Shown here: positions 57,976 to 64,000 of the stretch, one piece after another
Layout: each line of letters starts with the position of its first letter
How positions within the stretch are numbered: position 1 is the stretch's first letter
DNA from: a virus
Virus record (IMG/VR): IMGVR_UViG_3300046810_000466
Location: 1-64,000 of that record
DNA: 64,000 nucleotides
Direction: 5' to 3' (one strand)
The notes under the pieces: model-generated
Database searches by the model: none
What the model was told of the DNA's origin: nothing
What the model saw: only the letters and a program-made list of their open reading frames with translations
Position numbers and translations under genes: made by a program

Positions 57976-58839
57976 CTAGACTAGCACTTTGTACAACTGT
58001 TTAAGCTTTAAGACGTGTGCAGGGTTCGGTAATTCACTGATCCCCTCCACAATCCTTGCTCGGGTGGTAACACTACTCCAGTTCCTGCGAGTAGCGAGTT
58101 CCACAATGGCTTTTCGAAGTCTTACATCCAACGGATGGAATGTTTCGATGTCGCCAAATACTTGCAACAATTCCTCAGTAAAGGGAATCATTGAGAGATC
58201 ACGCCCGTTGTAGTACTTAGAGTACCAGAGCGCTTTCGGTTTGATCTTGCCGGTGTGTGACTCAAGCAGCGTCAGGCTGCCGAAGTTACTTTCCGACAGC
58301 AGGTCGTACACCACGTGGGTGATGATCAAGGTCTTACCTGGACTTCCTGGTAGCTTATCGTCGACAACGGTAAACGTCTCAGGGATTTCCCTGATTAAGA
58401 TCTTCATCACATCACCCAGCGTCTGGGTGAACTGCTGGGCCTTCGACGTGACATCCTTTCGAATCTCAGCTTCAGGGTATTTCGATTCAATGCGCTTCAG
58501 GTTGTTAAAGTAGTACTTCACTGGGACAACCTTGCCAGCGTATTCACGCAGCATGTCAGGGATGATACCCATCTCCTCGGCCATGATTTGTGCGATGTTA
58601 GCGACGTTAATGGTCGCCGCAATGTCTTTCGACATGGCACCCATGATGTTGCGGTATAACGTCCGCAGATTGATCCAAACTTCATCAAACTTTCGTATGG
58701 GCATCATAGGGGGCTTGGGCAGGTCGGGATGAATCCCGACCGCGGCTTCTATGGCTAACGAGGTAGCAATTGATAAATGAAAGAATCCTAATGCACGTTC
58801 ATCTGCGGTATTAGCGTAGTTGACTTTGTTGTCGTCCAT
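57976..58839 (-). CDS. Unknown helical protein overlapping phosphoesterase gene
   Basis: 287 residues; ribosome site AGGAGAATTATTCCC. The start lies inside the end of the phosphoesterase gene (52-base overlap), so the two are coupled. Mainly helical: LGFFHLSIATSLAIEAAVGI, WINLRTLYRNIMGAMSKDIA, NVANIAQIMAEEMGIIPDML, with a beta part near 165-205 (ETFTVVDDKLPGSPGKTLII, SNFGSLTLLESHTGKIKPKA). No known motif is found. Being coupled to an Mre11/SbcD-like enzyme raises the thought of a partner, but it has no Walker motifs and is not a SbcC/Rad50-type ATPase. Function unknown. Confidence 0.6.
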   Translation of the reverse strand: MDDNKVNYANTADERALGFFHLSIATSLAIEAAVGIHPDLPKPPMMPIRKFDEVWINLRTLYRNIMGAMSKDIAATINVANIAQIMAEEMGIIPDMLREYAGKVVPVKYYFNNLKRIESKYPEAEIRKDVTSKAQQFTQTLGDVMKILIREIPETFTVVDDKLPGSPGKTLIITHVVYDLLSESNFGSLTLLESHTGKIKPKALWYSKYYNGRDLSMIPFTEELLQVFGDIETFHPLDVRLRKAIVELATRRNWSSVTTRARIVEGISELPNPAHVLKLKQLYKVLV

Positions 58840-60041
58840 GGGAATAATTCTCCTAAGATGTCTGTGGCCGCATCCATGATCTGCCCCGACGCACCCTCAC
58901 TCGCGATGCGTTCCAGGATAAGACCTGAGATGTTTTCGCGGGTAATGGTAATCGGTACGAACTTGATGTCAGCTTCAGCCAGAGGAGCTAAGGCTTTTTC
59001 TTTATCCCGAACAGGATCTTTCGCAAAGAACAACAGCGGCGCAATGCGAATCAAACTATCCATATTCGTGAAGATCGGGTGGTTGCTTTCTGCCCGTATC
59101 CTGACGTGTGAGAAATCTGGCAGTTGGTCAACGTACTCCCGAATAAACGAGAGTGTATCTTCCAGTGACTTACCACTCACATTCAGAGTATTGAACCTCA
59201 TGGCGTTGGTATTCTCGATGAAACGAATTTCCCAAGCGCCGTCTGGCTGATACTTTGCCCGCATGTGCCCCTTAGGGGTTTCATAGCCATGCCCCAAGCG
59301 ATCAAACGAACCTTGCACGTAGATACGCTCAAAGCTCTTGTGCCCGTGGTCGTGGCCGATGAATGTGTTGTGTTTCACTATAGCGAGGTATTCAGCCTCA
59401 TCATGCGCTACAGTATTATCAACATACGGGATTTGGAACTTAAACAAGCCATGCATGATCGCATGGTCCACTTGGTCTATGCCACGAGCACGCATCAGAT
59501 CTTTCACTGATCGCAGCGTTGCTGCTGCGCCGCCAGGCAGTTCGTCAGGCACGTACAGGACGTGGATGTCAAACTCTGGCATGTACTCGATGTCAAGCTG
59601 TTCGATGTACTTCAGATCCGCATCAATGTTGTTGATGCGGTTTTCCATCTCGAAGTAGCCCGACTGTTTCCGATCGTGCCCTGGGGTACCTTCCAAGACA
59701 CGCAATTTGATGTTGTACTTCTTGCACAGGTTCAGAAGGTAGTTCACCCAATGCTTGATGCCGTCGATGTCTTCGTCGTTGAACATCAACACGTCATCGA
59801 AGACGTCGCCAGCGACGAAGATAATGTCCAGGCTAGCTGTTTCAGCTGTATCGGGGAATGCATTAAAGAGGTTCTGTACAATCCTTGCTGCGGGGTTTTT
59901 ATTGTGCCCCAGATGGATGTCACTAATAACGGCGTAATACAAACCACCGTTCTTACCGTATCCGATTTCCTGAAGGCTCTCCGCTAAGGCGGTCTTAGCA
60001 GAGGGAATCGAATTCGGAGCTATCGCGGGCAATGTCGACAT
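58788..60041 (-). CDS. SbcD/Mre11-like metallophosphoesterase
   Basis: 417 residues if started at the ATG at 60041; this start lacks a good ribosome site and overlaps the upstream gene, and an in-frame TTG about 33 codons later (before LYYAVISDIH) is an alternative. The calcineurin-like signature is complete: SDIHLGH (D41, H43), VAGDVFDD (D79), EGTPGHDRK (G-x-P-G-H-D, in place of GNHD), a HAIMHG histidine, and GHDHGH (GHxH). This matches the nuclease/phosphodiesterase core of Mre11/SbcD. The C-terminal 130 residues (from about 290) have a helical cap-like region. It probably processes DNA ends during replication or recombination. It overlaps 57976-58839, and the upstream 59995-60597 gene is directly before it. 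Confidence 0.75.
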   Translation of the reverse strand: MSTLPAIAPNSIPSAKTALAESLQEIGYGKNGGLYYAVISDIHLGHNKNPAARIVQNLFNAFPDTAETASLDIIFVAGDVFDDVLMFNDEDIDGIKHWVNYLLNLCKKYNIKLRVLEGTPGHDRKQSGYFEMENRINNIDADLKYIEQLDIEYMPEFDIHVLYVPDELPGGAAATLRSVKDLMRARGIDQVDHAIMHGLFKFQIPYVDNTVAHDEAEYLAIVKHNTFIGHDHGHKSFERIYVQGSFDRLGHGYETPKGHMRAKYQPDGAWEIRFIENTNAMRFNTLNVSGKSLEDTLSFIREYVDQLPDFSHVRIRAESNHPIFTNMDSLIRIAPLLFFAKDPVRDKEKALAPLAEADIKFVPITITRENISGLILERIASEGASGQIMDAATDILGELFPWTTTKSTTLIPQMNVH

Positions 60042-60597
60042 TGGCAGGCTGGGTACTTTGTGTGGCGTTGGTTGGGATCGGTTCGCGACCGTAGCGTTTG
60101 TAGATCTCGTTCCAGCGGCCGATGTTTTCCGAGTTGTCGATGTCCTTGTTGAACATGAACGAACGGCGGTCCATCTCGTTGGCCATGTAGTTCTCGGCCG
60201 CAGCGGCACCACGTGGCGCATGCATACGGGCGGTCATCAACATGTCGGTGACGCTTGGCATCGTGGCGGCTTTGCCGGTGCCGTCCAATGGATTGATAGC
60301 GGCTTGGGTGAAGAAAGGCGGAACGACGAACAGTTCGGCACCTTTCATATCGACCACAGTGACTTCGTTGAACGGACCGCGCGCCAGGTTAAACCACATC
60401 TCTGGCGTGATTGGCGTGCTGGTGTTGGGGTTGACCTCGCCGCAGAACATCGGCAAGAAGATGTTCACGAAGTAGTCTTCGCGCAGGTGAACACGGTTAG
60501 CGGTCGACGTGGTCAGATCGTGGGATACTTCCTTGATCATGTCGAACAGGGATTGTTCAGCCATGGACATGGGGGCTTGAGTGGCTTGAGTGTTCAT
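59995..60597 (-). CDS. Unknown protein upstream of phosphoesterase
   Basis: 200 residues; ribosome site GAGGAAACCAAG. A helical start (MAEQSLFDMIKEVSHDLTTS) is followed by a mixed domain with REDYFVNIFLPMFCGEVNPN, TPEMWFNLARGPFNEVTVVD and KGAELFVVPPFFTQAAINPL. The sequence PPFFTQAAI near residue 93 and the FNEVTVVD strand look structurally important. Near the end a Met-rich helix and a Thr/Gln/Asn-rich tail lead to the stop. No family is recognised. It is between 60613-61029 and the phosphoesterase, all in one direction with small gaps, so it may be expressed with the replication genes. GC-rich codon use suggests strong expression. Confidence 0.6.
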   Translation of the reverse strand: MNTQATQAPMSMAEQSLFDMIKEVSHDLTTSTANRVHLREDYFVNIFLPMFCGEVNPNTSTPITPEMWFNLARGPFNEVTVVDMKGAELFVVPPFFTQAAINPLDGTGKAATMPSVTDMLMTARMHAPRGAAAAENYMANEMDRRSFMFNKDIDNSENIGRWNEIYKRYGREPIPTNATQSTQPANVDIARDSSEFDSLC

Positions 60598-60612
60598 CTT
60601 GGTTTCCTCGAA

Positions 60613-61029
60613 TTAATTGGCACTGCCTGTATTATTAAGCTTCGTAATTTTTTCAAATTTGCCATCGATCAATGACAGCAAATGTGAGACATCGTAACGC
60701 TCGCCGCCTTGGGTTACCAAGGCCGACAACATGATCTTGACACGGTTCGATGGATTGGTTTCGGTATCATCTTCAACGTTCACCACGACAACGTCGTAGT
60801 AACGGCCCAGATACCGCTCCAGGGTCGTGCGAATGCTTTCCTTCAGCCGCGGGATATCATTGCCTGCTTGCTGGATCAGGATGGACAGATTGGCGATCGA
60901 GCCGTTATACAGATAGCTCTGGTTCGCATCTGATGCAAAGAAGTGTGCGATCAGGGTGTCTGTCTTTTCAACGATCGAATAGATCAGTCCTTTGGCGGAC
61001 AATGTTGGGACTGGTTTCACGTTATTCAT
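60613..61029 (-). CDS. Small unknown protein
   Basis: 138 residues; strong ribosome site GAGGAGGGTAGT. Helix-strand layout: LSAKGLIYSIVEKTDTLIAH, NLSILIQQAGNDIPRLKESI, RTTLERYLGRYYDVVVVNVE, then NRVKIMLSALVTQGGERYDV with a helical end. The run 'helix, RTTLERYLGRYYD, beta strand' has a slight likeness to gp25-type baseplate proteins, but it lacks the PE-x-Y-G type motif, so I do not assign it. It lies 16 bases upstream of the 59995 gene. Function unknown. Confidence 0.55.
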   Translation of the reverse strand: MNNVKPVPTLSAKGLIYSIVEKTDTLIAHFFASDANQSYLYNGSIANLSILIQQAGNDIPRLKESIRTTLERYLGRYYDVVVVNVEDDTETNPSNRVKIMLSALVTQGGERYDVSHLLSLIDGKFEKITKLNNTGSAN

Positions 61030-61085
61030 ACTACCCTCCTCGGTGTCAGGCTACGATATGCAAAAAAAGATACATAACATCACGA

Positions 61086-61116
61086 CCTGCCTACCGCCTT
61101 GTGAGCGGTAGGCAGG
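61086..61116 (-). terminator. Intrinsic terminator after 61125-61760
   Basis: Perfect 12-bp stem CCTGCCTACCGC / GCGGTAGGCAGG with a seven-base loop, eight bases after the stop at 61125. On the minus strand a T7 run follows after about 16 bases (ATCTTTTTTTGC). Confidence 0.8.
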
Positions 61117-61124
61117 CGCGACTA

Positions 61125-61760
61125 TTACAACATATCGTTTTCTGGCGAGGATGGGTCCAGCAAGCTATGCTTCAACGAGTAGCGCAGGCGTTCCCAAGTA
61201 TTGGTAATTGCCTTCTGCTCATGGAAGTCCAGCTCCCGGTCACCTTCGAACAGTTCTTCGACATACACTTCAAACTTCCAGCCACCGTCCGGTTGTTCTT
61301 CGGTTGGTGCCGTGGTCTGAAGCATGCCGTTCATTACACGCCGGTAATTGTAATCCTGATCCCCAATCTTGCCTGGGAAAGGATCAACGTAACTACCAGC
61401 ATAGCCGTTGCATTGGCCATTGTGATACATTTGCCGCAGCGTAGGCTCCGACATCACATACCGCTGCATGATCAAGCCGGCCTGCTGGATGTCATACATC
61501 GACTCCAGATCACTGATCTTATCGGATTGGAAGTAATTCTTCACCTTGGACAGCGCTGCACGTGCATGACGCAACGCACCATCGCTGTGATAAGTCTCGT
61601 ACGAGGTGAGCACATTCTGGGCGAACTGGCTACCCGTGGTCTGAATGTAACTCCCCAATACGCTGGCCTGCTCTTTCATGAACTGCAGCATGGACGGATG
61701 TGGTTCACCAGCAGTGAACAAGTTCAACTCCCGTTCACCACCGAACATCACCGTTGCCAT
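61125..61760 (-). CDS. Unknown protein downstream of beta' N
   Basis: 211 residues; ribosome site AAGGAGTATT. Helical N-terminal part (PSMLQFMKEQASVLGSYIQT, GALRHARAALSKVKNYFQSD), then a Tyr/Gly/Asn-rich middle (RQMYHNGQCNGYAGSYVDPF) and a C-terminal beta-helix part (GGWKFEVYVEELFEGDRELD). No known family. Its start is 26 bases after the beta' N stop, so it is co-transcribed with it, and a terminator follows. A polymerase-associated factor is conceivable, but only the genetic linkage supports that. Confidence 0.6.
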   Translation of the reverse strand: MATVMFGGERELNLFTAGEPHPSMLQFMKEQASVLGSYIQTTGSQFAQNVLTSYETYHSDGALRHARAALSKVKNYFQSDKISDLESMYDIQQAGLIMQRYVMSEPTLRQMYHNGQCNGYAGSYVDPFPGKIGDQDYNYRRVMNGMLQTTAPTEEQPDGGWKFEVYVEELFEGDRELDFHEQKAITNTWERLRYSLKHSLLDPSSPENDML

Positions 61761-61786
61761 AATACTCCTTCCTTTTTTGGTACTAC

Positions 61787-63340
61787 TTAGGCTGCATCAG
61801 GGATCAATTCCATCCGTTTAAGAATCGTTGGGTCCGGAGGCAGAGTAGGTGCTGCTTCCAGAAGATTCGCGACAGTGGAGATCCATGGTTTGGTTTTGGC
61901 CAGATTGCCTGAGATGGTACGCGGGACCGACGTGGACATGGTGCTCTTGTAAGGAGCCATTGCTTCGAATCGTTCTGCCATGTAATCGTCAACCAACAAC
62001 GTGCCATTCATTTCGTCGCCGTCGAAGTCCGCGTTGAAGCCGCGCACCGTCAGGATCGACATCGACACGGTCTGGTCAGCCGTATCGGTTTTCACTTTCG
62101 TGATGTAGAACAACTGCATCGAACCTAAGCCCAAGCTCGGGTTACGTTGGAACACCACCGGCAGACCCATGTACTTCGATTCTGCGATGAGTTCCTGGAA
62201 CAGCTCGTCGATCAACGGGTTGTAGTCCGTCGCATAACGAGACAAGAACCGGAAGATCTCGTTGGGTAGCCAGCCACGGCGCTTCAGCTTTGCTGCCAAA
62301 TGCTGCCGCAACAAACCAACCGACACACCCCACGGCGTATGCAACTCGCGGTGATAATGGTCTTCAGTCAACGATGTGATCACAGCACGGAACGACCAAT
62401 CGCAGCGCGTCGCCACCAAGTGCTTACGCGAAATACCTTCCTTGGACGAGAAGGTCTTCTTGTTGAAGTCCTGGTAGTACGTTGCCAACTGTGCCAATGC
62501 CCGCACGAAACGGTTTTGACGGACGATTGCTGTGTAGCCATTCAGCGGATCATCCAGACCAATCAGCGAATCGATCGCATCCACAGCGAGTGGCACGTTC
62601 GAATCCACATAAATGGCCATGTCCGTATCTTCGACTACCAGCAACGTTTTGTTGGGCAGTGCGAGATAGTTCGAGAAAATCTTGTTACGGTTCTCATCCA
62701 GCAATCGCAGGATGTGGTGCACTTCGTTCGGGTTGTCCTGCTTCTTCTTGCGGAAGTCACTGATGGTCAGCAGCTTCTCAATGATGCCAGGGCCGATCTG
62801 GAGACCAGTCTTAGGATCAATGGTTGCAAAGAAGTTCTTAACGAAGTAGTTATACCCCCGTGTGATATCCAGCGACAGCAATTGCTGGAAGATCTTCGGT
62901 GGCTTATCCGGCGTGGGATACTTCGTATCGCACAACCAGTGAATAACGTTGAAGCGACCCTTCTTGAAGTGGTTCGACAAGATCGTCCAAATAATCGGAT
63001 AGATCAAGCGCTCCACACCAGTTGGTTGTTTCAACCACACCAACGACTCCAGCTTCTGATCCCGGATGTTCATCACAGGCTTGTTGCAGGAATCGCAGAT
63101 TACACCAAGAAAACGCTTGCCTTCCAAGCCACCCGACACACACTCACAACGTGGTTTGTTGGTGAGCATATCCGACGGCTGGTACCGAGTGAAGATCTTA
63201 TCGCGGAAAGCTTTACGTTCTTCCTCGGTATACCCTTGGAAGTGATTGACGATGACCGGATCGGTTCGCGACTGACGGAAAAACAAATCGTCGTGGCTAA
63301 TGACGCGAAGGTAAGTACCTATGACATTCTCCTTTGGCAA
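61787..63340 (-). CDS. RNA polymerase beta' N-terminal subunit with catalytic site
   Basis: 517 residues. The catalytic motif FNADFDGDEMN (D438, D440, D442) is intact and chelates the active-site magnesium. Preceding it, VVFQRNPSLGLGSMQLF matches LLNRAPTLHRLGIQAFEP. Residues 298-321 (SSKEGISRKHLVATRCDWSF with RAVI) match the [22 protein letters not shown] region. A zinc-binding cysteine set lies at C65, C67, C82, C85. The chain ends about 75 residues after the catalytic loop, so the rest of beta' is separate (47389 and/or 39621). The start is unusual: the in-frame TTG at 63340 has no ribosome site, while AAAGGAG lies inside the frame six bases before an ATA codon. The corresponding phiKZ subunits are gp74 or gp180. 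Confidence 0.85.
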   Translation of the reverse strand: MPKENVIGTYLRVISHDDLFFRQSRTDPVIVNHFQGYTEEERKAFRDKIFTRYQPSDMLTNKPRCECVSGGLEGKRFLGVICDSCNKPVMNIRDQKLESLVWLKQPTGVERLIYPIIWTILSNHFKKGRFNVIHWLCDTKYPTPDKPPKIFQQLLSLDITRGYNYFVKNFFATIDPKTGLQIGPGIIEKLLTISDFRKKKQDNPNEVHHILRLLDENRNKIFSNYLALPNKTLLVVEDTDMAIYVDSNVPLAVDAIDSLIGLDDPLNGYTAIVRQNRFVRALAQLATYYQDFNKKTFSSKEGISRKHLVATRCDWSFRAVITSLTEDHYHRELHTPWGVSVGLLRQHLAAKLKRRGWLPNEIFRFLSRYATDYNPLIDELFQELIAESKYMGLPVVFQRNPSLGLGSMQLFYITKVKTDTADQTVSMSILTVRGFNADFDGDEMNGTLLVDDYMAERFEAMAPYKSTMSTSVPRTISGNLAKTKPWISTVANLLEAAPTLPPDPTILKRMELIPDAA

Positions 63341-63388
63341 GAAGGAATAAAAAACAATTACTCTCTTTGACGCTCTCCGTAAAGAAAA

Positions 63389-63418
63389 AAAAGTGAAGCC
63401 CTTGCGGACTCCACTTTT
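63389..63418 (-). terminator. Hairpin after last gene
   Basis: Stem AAAAGTG / CACTTTT with further partial inner pairing, about 22 bases after the stop at 63441. On the minus strand the stem runs on into a T-rich tail. Confidence 0.6.
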
Positions 63419-63440
63419 CTCGTTTACGAGTTAACCGCGA

Positions 63441-64000
63441 TTAGTACTTGCGGGTATGCGTCATGCCGCGGTAGCCGCCGCCGCTGTACGAGCTGCCGCC
63501 GGTGGTGTACATACCGGAGGTGAAGTTCGTCATCAGGGCGCCCGATTGCGCCAGGCCAGCAGCGTGACGGATCTGCAGGCGTGCGTCTTCACGGGACATG
63601 TCGTTACGCAGCTTCAGGCCGGTGTCGGTGATCGCACGGTCCAGGCTGCTCAGGAAATCAGCAGTGAAGGACTTGTGGATTGCGATGCCGGTGAAGGTGA
63701 CGTTGGACACGACCGATTCGATCAGCTTCGCACGTGCTGCCAGTTGTGCGTCGCTGCTGCCGCCGAAGGTAGCCATCCACTTCTTGCCGATGTCCGGGTC
63801 TTGATGACCGTCGCGGTTCAGCAGGTACAGCATGTCGATGATGCGGATGTCTTTCATCACACCGTGGTCATCGATGAAGTAGCCCATCAGCACGCGTTCC
63901 ATACGCGGCACGGTGATCAGGCGCGAATGGGTGGTGTTGAAGATGGCGCTGAAGCGGCCGTCGGTCAGGCCGTCGGCTGCCTTAACGATGGCTTGATGTG
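63441..64000 (-). CDS. Unknown protein with Gly/Ser/Tyr-rich end, 5' part cut off by window edge
   Basis: The frame is open from the right edge to the stop at 63441, giving at least 185 residues, so the start lies outside. A GTG in frame at 63911 is not needed as a start, since upstream codons read HQAIVKAADGLTDGRFSAIF without a stop. The visible part is helical-mixed: RLITVPRMERVLMGYFIDDH, then MKDIRIIDMLYLLNRDGHQD and SNVTFTGIAIHKSFTADFLS. The C-terminal 40 residues are Gly/Ser/Tyr/Met-rich (TTGGSSYSGGGYRGM), ending HTRKY. This ending resembles those of 52244 (GGRRY) and 53606 (GKRY). No family is recognised. It is the gene immediately upstream of beta' N. Confidence 0.65.
   Translation of the reverse strand, partial: HQAIVKAADGLTDGRFSAIFNTTHSRLITVPRMERVLMGYFIDDHGVMKDIRIIDMLYLLNRDGHQDPDIGKKWMATFGGSSDAQLAARAKLIESVVSNVTFTGIAIHKSFTADFLSSLDRAITDTGLKLRNDMSREDARLQIRHAAGLAQSGALMTNFTSGMYTTGGSSYSGGGYRGMTHTRKY

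Noticed and set aside
60613-61029. gp25-like baseplate wedge protein
   Set aside because: Only a general helix-strand resemblance; the diagnostic conserved motif is missing and the gene is in the replication cluster.
1-64000. tRNA genes, insertion sequences, integrase, attachment sites, phage nuclear shell or tubulin genes
   Set aside because: No cloverleaf, transposase motif, direct repeats at ends or tubulin GGGTG(S/T)G signature was noticed; shell proteins cannot be recognised by eye, so absence is not proven.

Overview
The window reads as part of a very large (jumbo) tailed-phage genome of the phiKZ-related type. There is no host-type gene, the genes are densely packed with small gaps, and most carry a Shine-Dalgarno sequence of the AAGGA/GAGG type. 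The decisive evidence is a set of multi-subunit RNA polymerase fragments encoded as separate genes: a beta' N-terminal part with the catalytic NADFDGD motif, a beta C-terminal part, and two different beta' C-terminal parts. Two unrelated copies of the same beta' segment fit the phiKZ layout, in which one polymerase is packaged in the virion and another is made during infection. The host is not evident from the sequence; a Gram-negative bacterium is likely by analogy. Base composition is near 50% GC or slightly above.

Region by region. 1-16.4 kb (minus strand) is a tail-fibre and adsorption module. It holds three fibre proteins, one of them 2053 residues long with about 33 Asp-box-like repeats, a DUF4376-like protein, two Tyr-Asn-Pro-Gly repeat proteins, four small paralogous virion proteins and a secreted HEWGH protein. 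16.5-29.3 kb (minus) holds probable baseplate/virion proteins, linked by stop/start overlaps, followed by three paralogous proteins that resemble phiKZ internal head proteins. 29.3-33.3 kb (plus) has two virion proteins, one of 981 residues. 33.4-36.6 kb (minus) has three more virion-type proteins, including a membrane-anchored M48-like HEVGH metalloprotease.

36.7-38.7 kb (plus) encodes a family B DNA polymerase with complete exonuclease motifs and motif A but no visible motif B or C. 38.8-41.8 kb (minus) has a conserved-type protein of unknown function, a beta' C-type polymerase fragment and the gene translationally coupled upstream of it. 42.0-45.2 kb (plus) has three or four genes: a possible -1 frameshift at a T7 run joins two of them, and the last is a macro-domain ADP-ribosyl hydrolase candidate. 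45.2-64 kb (minus) is the replication/transcription module. It includes an SF2 helicase coupled to beta' C, beta C, an SSB-like protein with an acidic DDDIPY tail, a SbcD/Mre11-like phosphoesterase, beta' N, and several proteins I do not recognise.

Gene clusters are separated by strong inverted repeats of 7-14 bp stems. Many of these hairpins are followed at once by TATG(C/A)C, which recalls the TATG core of phiKZ late promoters. The first and last genes run off the window. I saw no tRNA, CRISPR array, insertion sequence, integrase or attachment site. No stretch longer than about 230 bases lacks a gene.
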